From JALHFZ01 sp963674625 (GTDB lineage Bacteria > Synergistota > Synergistia > Synergistales > Aminobacteriaceae), in NCBI GenBank assembly GCA_963674625.2, contig CAXXXO010000001.1, positions 461,905 to 525,904 of the forward strand: a DNA stretch of 64,000 nucleotides, written 5' to 3'. Within the stretch, counting starts at the first letter, position 1; every line of letters begins with the position of its first letter. The notes under the pieces were generated by a model. It did not search any database. It saw only the letters and a program-made list of their open reading frames with translations, and was not told where the DNA came from. A program made the position numbers and the translations under genes. Positions 59,319-64,000 of this stretch are shown here, one piece after another.

Positions 59319-60845
59319 GTGGAAGACCTGCTTATGGAAGTTCTGCAGGGTGCCTTTTCCCTGCCTGTCATTTTTTATACTGTAGTGGGAGTGTTCCTTG
59401 GAATAACCGTCGGCGCCATACCGGGACTGAGCGGCGACATGGCCATCGCCCTTCTGCTGCCGCTCATCTACAAGGTCTCTCCCACATCGGCCCTCGGAAT
59501 GCTCATGGGCATCTACAAAGGGAGCATGTTCGGAGGGTCAATTTCGGCCATCTCCTTCGGGGTGCCTGGGACCGCCGCAGCCGCGGCCACGGTGGAGGAC
59601 GGCTATCCGGCGAAACTGCTGGGGCACCCGAAACAGGCCATGCTCACAGCCCTGTATTCCTCCGTTACGGGGGATCTTCTGAGCACCCTCATTCTCGTCT
59701 TTGTAGCGGTTCCCATGGCCCGGGTCGCCCTCCATTTCGGCCCGGTGGAGTTCTTCGCCCTCTATATCTTCGCCCTGATGATGATCTCTCTTCTCGTGGT
59801 GGGGGAGATGAAAAAAGGTATTGCCGCCGCTGGAATAGGTCTTTTCATCGGTACTGTGGGCATGGACCCCATGATGGGGTCGGTCCGCCTCTCCTTCGGA
59901 ATTTCGAGCCTTCGGGGAGGGATACCCCTCATTCCGCTGCTCGTCGGGGTTTTTGCCGTCTCCGAGCTTATCATTCAGTTCGCGAAAGAATGTGCCCTGC
60001 GTTCTGAAAAACGGATGAGTGATTTCGAGGAAAAGGCCCGGGACCTCGCGGGATATGATCCGTCAAAGGATAAAATGAGCTTCAGAATCTACTGGTCCAC
60101 CATCAGGGCCACTCTTATCGGCTCGGGTATGGGAACCTTCATCGGAGCTCTACCGGGAGCGGGTTCATCCCTGGCCGCCTTTATGAGCTACGGCCTGGCG
60201 CGAAAACTGTCCCGGAACCCGGAAAAATTCGGCCACGGTTCCCTGGAAGGGGTCGCTGCTCCCGAAGCGGGCAACAGCGCCACCGCCGGATCCTCTCTCA
60301 TTCCGCTTTTTGCCTTCGGCATTCCAGGAAGCGCCACGGCAGCCCTTTTCGGCGCAGCCCTGGTGATGCAGGGGATAAACCCCGGCCCCATGATGATCGA
60401 GGAGAACAAGGTGGTCATCTACACCCTCTTCGTCATCATCATCTACGCCACCTTCATCAATCTCTTTCTGTCCCACGGACTCATTCCCCTCTACGCGAAA
60501 CTCGCCCAGATAAAGACCTGCTATCTGGTCCCGACAGTCTTTTCCCTTGCCCTTCTGGGCACCTACGCTTCCCGAAACTCCCTCTTCGACGTGTGGGTTC
60601 TTCTCGCAGCGGGACTGCTGGGAATATACCTCAGAAAGAACGAATTTCCCCTCGGCCCTCTCGTGCTGGGTTTCATCGTCGGGCCGGGGGCGGAAAAAGC
60701 CCTCCGGCAGGCGCTTCTCATGGGCAGGGGGGAATGGACATTTCTCTTCAAGAGCCCCATTGCCCTGGCTTTCTACGGACTTTGCATCGTCTCGCTGCTG
60801 CTGATTCATTTCTCCGTGAAGAAAAAACTGGTGGAGGAGGACTGA
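59319..60845 (+). CDS. tctA: TTT transporter large permease (TctA family)
   Basis: The 508-residue permease has about twelve helices with the family sequences GVFLGITVGAIPGLSGDMAIALLLPLIY, GMLMGIYKGSMFGGSISAISFGVPGT, GTFIGALPGAGSSLAAFMSYGLARK and APEAGNSATAGSSLIPLFAFGIPGS. It couples carboxylate uptake to an ion gradient with TctB and TctC. Start GTG 59319 lies six bases after AAAGGAG; the longer frame from 59274 overlaps the terminator's T-run. Confidence 0.94.
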   Translation: MEDLLMEVLQGAFSLPVIFYTVVGVFLGITVGAIPGLSGDMAIALLLPLIYKVSPTSALGMLMGIYKGSMFGGSISAISFGVPGTAAAAATVEDGYPAKLLGHPKQAMLTALYSSVTGDLLSTLILVFVAVPMARVALHFGPVEFFALYIFALMMISLLVVGEMKKGIAAAGIGLFIGTVGMDPMMGSVRLSFGISSLRGGIPLIPLLVGVFAVSELIIQFAKECALRSEKRMSDFEEKARDLAGYDPSKDKMSFRIYWSTIRATLIGSGMGTFIGALPGAGSSLAAFMSYGLARKLSRNPEKFGHGSLEGVAAPEAGNSATAGSSLIPLFAFGIPGSATAALFGAALVMQGINPGPMMIEENKVVIYTLFVIIIYATFINLFLSHGLIPLYAKLAQIKTCYLVPTVFSLALLGTYASRNSLFDVWVLLAAGLLGIYLRKNEFPLGPLVLGFIVGPGAEKALRQALLMGRGEWTFLFKSPIALAFYGLCIVSLLLIHFSVKKKLVEED

Positions 60846-61336
60846 TGGCCATGGCCGACCAAATACAGACGGAGACAAAAAGCGATTCCCTCCTGTCTTC
60901 GGGCAGGCTTCCGGGACTTTTGATCATGGCCGCCTCCCTGTTTTTCTTCCTCTTCACGATCACCGGCAAGTGGAGCTCAGGGGCAGGCATAGGAGCCAGA
61001 CTTTTTCCCCAGGGTTCCATCCTTATCATGTTCGCCTCCGGGGCTGCCGTTTTCTTCCGGAAAAAAGAAGAGGCAAAACCGCCGAAGTACAGGGACATCC
61101 GGACTTTTCATATCGTCCTTTTTCTCGGCCTTGCCTTTCTTTATGTCCTTGCAGTGATTAAAATAGGGCTCGCGGTGGGGACATTTTTCTACTTCCTGAC
61201 CATGTTCTTCTATTTCCGCCGGTGGGAATCTCCGGCAAAGACCGTCCTTCTCCCCGCTCTGGTCGTAACGGTCTTCATCTGGAGCCTCTTCACCTTTTTC
61301 GCCCAGATAGTAATGCCCCAGGTACTTCTGTTCTGA
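60845..61336 (+). CDS. tctB: TTT transporter small permease (TctB family)
   Basis: A 163-residue protein with four membrane helices (LPGLLIMAASLFFFLFTI; ARLFPQGSILIMFASGAAVFF; FHIVLFLGLAFLYVLAVI; FFYFLTMFFYFRRW) in the TctB arrangement. It partners TctA. ATG 60845 overlaps the tctA stop (TGATG), and translation is probably coupled. Confidence 0.9.
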   Translation: MAMADQIQTETKSDSLLSSGRLPGLLIMAASLFFFLFTITGKWSSGAGIGARLFPQGSILIMFASGAAVFFRKKEEAKPPKYRDIRTFHIVLFLGLAFLYVLAVIKIGLAVGTFFYFLTMFFYFRRWESPAKTVLLPALVVTVFIWSLFTFFAQIVMPQVLLF

Positions 61337-61368
61337 AGCAGAGGGGTAAAATCAAGGGAGGCAAAATA

Positions 61369-61842
61369 ATGAAAAAGCTTCGCATTTCCTTTGTTGACGA
61401 GAATATCGCCGCTTCCGCGGTGCTGCTGGAGGACAAGGCCCCTGCGACCTGTGCGTGTCTCTGGAAGGCCCTCGAGAGACCCGCCGAGGGAATGGGCATT
61501 CACGCCATGTGGACCGGCAGGGAGATTTCCTTTCCCTTTCCCGGCGACCTTTTCCCCGAAAAGGAGGGGCTTTCTCTCCCCCAGGAAAACCAGATCACCA
61601 TCCCCCTTCCCGGAGATATCGTCTGGAACGCCTATGCTCCCTATCAGTGGCAGGGCAGCCCGAACATCGTCTACGATTTCGGAATATTCTACGGCAGGGA
61701 CAGCAGGCTGTTCCTCCCCATGGGGTGGAAGCCCAGCACTCTTTTCGCCCGAATCGAAGAGAATCTCGACCCTTTTGCCGCTCTTTGCGCCCGCTGCCAG
61801 AGGGAAGGGCTGAAAAAAATCCGGATTGAGAGAGTTCTGTAA
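61369..61842 (+). CDS. DUF3830 family protein
   Basis: A 157-residue protein with the DUF3830 layout, a small beta-rich cyclophilin-like fold: APATCACLWKALERPAEGMGIHAMWTGREISFPFP in the N-terminal half and DIVWNAYAPYQWQGSPNIVYDFGIFYGRDSRLFLPMGWKP in the C-terminal half. GGAGG precedes ATG 61369. The family has no described activity, but it occurs with transporters and amidohydrolases in catabolic clusters. Here it is the last gene before a terminator, 32 bases after tctB. Confidence 0.82.
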   Translation: MKKLRISFVDENIAASAVLLEDKAPATCACLWKALERPAEGMGIHAMWTGREISFPFPGDLFPEKEGLSLPQENQITIPLPGDIVWNAYAPYQWQGSPNIVYDFGIFYGRDSRLFLPMGWKPSTLFARIEENLDPFAALCARCQREGLKKIRIERVL

Positions 61843-61860
61843 ATTTTCCGACTCCCTGAA

Positions 61861-61907
61861 AGCCGTCCGTCCGGGAGCGTTTCCCCTCTCCGGAACGGAC
61901 GGCTTTT
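61861..61907 (+). terminator. Terminator of the TTT/DUF3830 operon
   Basis: A 10-bp stem (AGCCGTCCGT / ACGGACGGCT, 61861-61870 and 61895-61904) with inner pairing is followed by TTT. It marks the end of the cassette. Confidence 0.82.
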
Positions 61908-61946
61908 ACGGTAAAGTGATCCTGTGCTGAAGAAAAGGGAAAATTC

Positions 61947-63035
61947 ATGAACTCTTCGAGCCGGTTTTTCGCAGTCCACCCTTCCCGCTTGAAAAAAGGG
62001 ATCTTCCTGGACAGGCCGAACCGCTTTCTGGTTCGATGCATGGTGGAAGGAAAGAGCGTCGAAGCATTTTTGCCGAATCCGGGGAGGCTCGAGGCAATCC
62101 TCCTTCCCGATACCCCCATTTTCCTTTCCCGGGAGGAGACTCCTTCTCTCCGCAGGACAGAATATACGGTATGGGGCGCGGAGTACCGGGGACGGCCGGT
62201 CCTTCTGCACACCCATTTCGCAAATTCGGTGGTGGAACGGCTTCTGCGAAAAGGGTTGATCCCCGGCCTGGAAGAGTGGGACATCGAAAGGCGGGAGGCT
62301 GCTGTCGGTCATTCCAGGTTCGACTTTCTTCTGAGGAGAAATCAGGAGCTTCTCTATCTCGAGGTAAAATCAACATCCCAGTTCGGGGAGAAAATGGCCA
62401 TGTTCCCGGATTCTCCCACCACCCGTGGAAAAAAGCACGTGGAAGAACTGGGAAATCTCGCGGAACAAGGACACCGCACGGCCGTGCTCTTTCTCGTCCA
62501 TTCCCCCGTTCCCCGCCTTTTTCTTCCGAGCTGGCATCTTGACCCTGCCTTTGCGGAGGCGCTCCATGCCTTCAGGGACCGTCTGCAGATCATCCCACTC
62601 GGCGTGGAATGGAAGGAGGATTTCAGCCTCGGCGGCACTGCCGCTCTTCTGGATCTTCCCTGGGAGATCTACGAAAGAGAGAGAAGGGATAAAGGCAACT
62701 ATCTTCTCTTTTCGCAGGACGGAGAGAGGAGCTGGCGGGTCCTTACGGGGTATGCCGACCCCCTTGAATCCTTCTTGAGAAAGGCAAAAAAAGGGCGTCT
62801 TTCCTCTCTTTCTCCAGTCTCGCCTCTCCAGGCGGCCTGGGAGGGCATGCCGATTCGAACCAGCAGGGACGATGAAAAACTCATCCGCCGGCGTCTTTCC
62901 CTTCTGGCGGATGAACAGAAAAACGAGAGAGGGGAAAGTTATTTCTCCCTTCCCCTCTCTCCTAAAAAAATACGGGCTTTCTCTGAATTGGTCCTCTGGC
63001 TTCGGTCGGACCGCCTGGCGGCTTTGGCAGACTAG
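61947..63035 (+). CDS. sfsA: SfsA-family nuclease-like protein with C-terminal extension
   Basis: The first 235 residues are a full SfsA protein: RFLVRCMVEGKSVEAFLPNPGRL, HTHFANSVVERLL, SRFDFLL...LYLEVKSTS (PD-(D/E)xK nuclease motif) and MFPDSPTTRGKKHVEEL. SfsA proteins bind DNA and have a nuclease fold; their physiological role is uncertain. The remaining 125 residues (from about GNYLLFSQDGERSWRVL) are not part of the usual 230-250-residue protein and match no domain with confidence. It converges on the Usp gene with a 4-base overlap. Confidence 0.9.
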   Translation: MNSSSRFFAVHPSRLKKGIFLDRPNRFLVRCMVEGKSVEAFLPNPGRLEAILLPDTPIFLSREETPSLRRTEYTVWGAEYRGRPVLLHTHFANSVVERLLRKGLIPGLEEWDIERREAAVGHSRFDFLLRRNQELLYLEVKSTSQFGEKMAMFPDSPTTRGKKHVEELGNLAEQGHRTAVLFLVHSPVPRLFLPSWHLDPAFAEALHAFRDRLQIIPLGVEWKEDFSLGGTAALLDLPWEIYERERRDKGNYLLFSQDGERSWRVLTGYADPLESFLRKAKKGRLSSLSPVSPLQAAWEGMPIRTSRDDEKLIRRRLSLLADEQKNERGESYFSLPLSPKKIRAFSELVLWLRSDRLAALAD

Positions 63036-63835
63036 AGGGGGAAAAGAAGCAGGGGGCATACGGTCCCTTTCATCAGGGCCTCTGCGGTTGCTCCCAGGAC
63101 GAGCTGGCCCATCTCCCCCGCGTAGGGAAGGCCGAGGGCGAGGAGCGTGGGCGCCAGATCGCTGACCTTCCTGGGAAGATCAGTCTCGGGCTGTCCCGTG
63201 ACGAGTTCCACGGTGGTATCGTACCCCCAGGACGAAACTTCTTTCTGTACTTCTCCCATAGCTTCGGCGGCGGCGTTCATGAGCTCCGGGGCGCCCTCCG
63301 CAGACTGGGGGTAAAAGGCGTGGACGAGGGTGATGAAGGGATTGCCGCCGGTCTGGGTAAGGATCGTGCGCAGATTTTCAAGCATAAGGGAGGTTCGGGC
63401 CGGTTCGAGGTCGAGGGCGACGACAACCTTTTGAAAGATGTCTCCCGGCGGGAAAAATTCGTCTTCCTCCTGAACCACCATCTGCGGAACCGAAACTGTC
63501 CTGATCAGGGGAAAGCCGTCCACCCCCTTCGGAAGGGGAAGCAGAACGAAGGTGCACCCTTCCGACCGGACCACTTCCGGCAGAATCTCCATCACGTCTC
63601 CCGAAAGGACCATGGTTTTGTAATAGGCCTCCGGTGAAAGGACCCGGGAGCCGAGCCGCTCGAAATAGTCCTCGGCTTCGCTGACCAGACGGGGAGATTC
63701 AAGCCCCGCCGCCGGATCGACCACGTGAAGGAGAAGGAAATCAGTCTGTTCCGCTCTCATCTTGTCCTTTGCCCAGGCAAGGGCCTTATCTGAAAAAGGG
63801 GATACATCGGCGAGAAAAAGGATTCGCGTAAGCAT
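63032..63835 (-). CDS. Tandem universal stress protein
   Basis: A 267-residue protein with two Usp-like halves: RILFLADVSPFSDKALAWA opens the first and KVVVALDLEPARTSLML (near residue 140) the second, ending ALGLPYAGEMGQLVLGATAEALMKGTVCPLLLFPL. Only the second half resembles the ATP-binding G-rich motif. GGGAGGG precedes ATG 63835; a TTGAGA-17-TATAGA promoter can be read on the minus strand at about 63858-63886. Confidence 0.82.
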   Translation of the reverse strand: MLTRILFLADVSPFSDKALAWAKDKMRAEQTDFLLLHVVDPAAGLESPRLVSEAEDYFERLGSRVLSPEAYYKTMVLSGDVMEILPEVVRSEGCTFVLLPLPKGVDGFPLIRTVSVPQMVVQEEDEFFPPGDIFQKVVVALDLEPARTSLMLENLRTILTQTGGNPFITLVHAFYPQSAEGAPELMNAAAEAMGEVQKEVSSWGYDTTVELVTGQPETDLPRKVSDLAPTLLALGLPYAGEMGQLVLGATAEALMKGTVCPLLLFPL

Positions 63836-63930
63836 AAATTATCCCTCCCATGGTATTCTATATTTCAAAAATAAGTATATCTCAAAGAGTCAGTCCGGGA
63901 AGAAAAAATTTTCCGGAAAGAAAGGATTTT

Positions 63931-64000
63931 ATGGAAATGAAGGGTGAGACAACCTGGAAAATCGTGTCCCTCGTCAAAAGGGGAATGACAGCCCTTCCGT
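63931..64000 (+). CDS. Start of an unidentified gene, cut by window end
   Basis: ATG 63931 follows AAAGGATTTT and the frame stays open to the last base (MEMKGETTWKIVSLVKRGM...). Only 23 residues are visible, so no identity can be given; an in-frame ATG two codons later is an alternative start. Confidence 0.45.
   Translation, partial: MEMKGETTWKIVSLVKRGMTALP

Noticed and set aside
62846..62862. GATTCGAACC, the reverse complement of a tRNA T-loop
   Set aside because: It lies inside the sfsA coding sequence and no acceptor, D-arm or anticodon-arm pairing can be built around it; chance match.

Overview
The window looks like chromosomal DNA of an anaerobic, amino-acid/organic-acid-fermenting, Gram-negative-type bacterium, most plausibly from the Synergistota (Aminivibrio/Synergistaceae-like). 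This rests on high GC with strong GGAGG ribosome-binding sites, many ATGA-overlapping genes, a sodium-pumping methylmalonyl-CoA decarboxylase operon, several carboxylate importers (TRAP, TTT, BMP-type ABC), an LpxL-like acyltransferase implying an outer membrane, and motility-associated small genes. The taxonomic call is inference; no rRNA or tRNA is present to anchor it.

Layout. 1-4.8 kb: a truncated TIGR02757 gene, a decayed TPR gene, L-asparaginase, a UMF1-type MFS permease, dCMP deaminase and an HD protein. 4.9-14.2 kb: a NarL-type two-component pair, a beta-CASP metallohydrolase, tyrS, a glycosyltransferase-like protein with an LpxL-like acyltransferase, and two unknowns. 14.2-27.3 kb: a polar amino-acid ABC permease with a frameshifted ATPase, a 40-aa small protein, an MBL hydrolase, an AEC transporter, phosphohexomutase, a GntR regulator divergent from a nucleoside kinase fusion, a LacI regulator, a 60-aa Cys-rich small ORF, a DUF4139 lipoprotein, YchF, an unknown and a DUF554 protein. 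27.3-33.9 kb: a BMP-family (nucleoside-type) ABC importer divergent from xanthine phosphoribosyltransferase, then three small genes. 34-38.6 kb: a TRAP transporter with IlvD. 38.7-43.1 kb: PfpI, nitroreductase, gyrA, psd.

43-48.7 kb is a thiamin salvage locus: two convergent operons, thiD-thiM-thiE (+) and thiZ-thiX-thiY-thiW (-), each headed by a TPP riboswitch followed by an intrinsic terminator. Together they import HMP and thiazole, phosphorylate them and couple them to thiamin phosphate. 48.8-51.6 kb holds an alpha/beta hydrolase, prepilin peptidase, a universal stress protein and a flagellar-region protein. 51.8-56 kb is the methylmalonyl-CoA epimerase/decarboxylase operon (mce-mmdA-mmdD-mmdC-mmdB), which couples decarboxylation to Na+ export and has repeat-bearing spacers. 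56.2-61.9 kb is a self-contained cassette of unknown substrate: GntR/FCD regulator, DUF6282 amidohydrolase-like protein, TTT transporter (tctC frameshifted, tctA, tctB) and DUF3830. This is the best candidate for an undescribed pathway. 62-64 kb holds SfsA with a long C-terminal extension, a tandem universal stress protein and the start of a further gene.

Three genes (TPR, ABC ATPase, TctC) carry reading-frame breaks with otherwise intact sequence on both sides. Two sit inside intact transporter operons, so either recent decay or sequencing/assembly error should be considered. No CRISPR, prophage, insertion sequence, rRNA or tRNA was seen, and no gene-free stretch exceeds about 300 bases.
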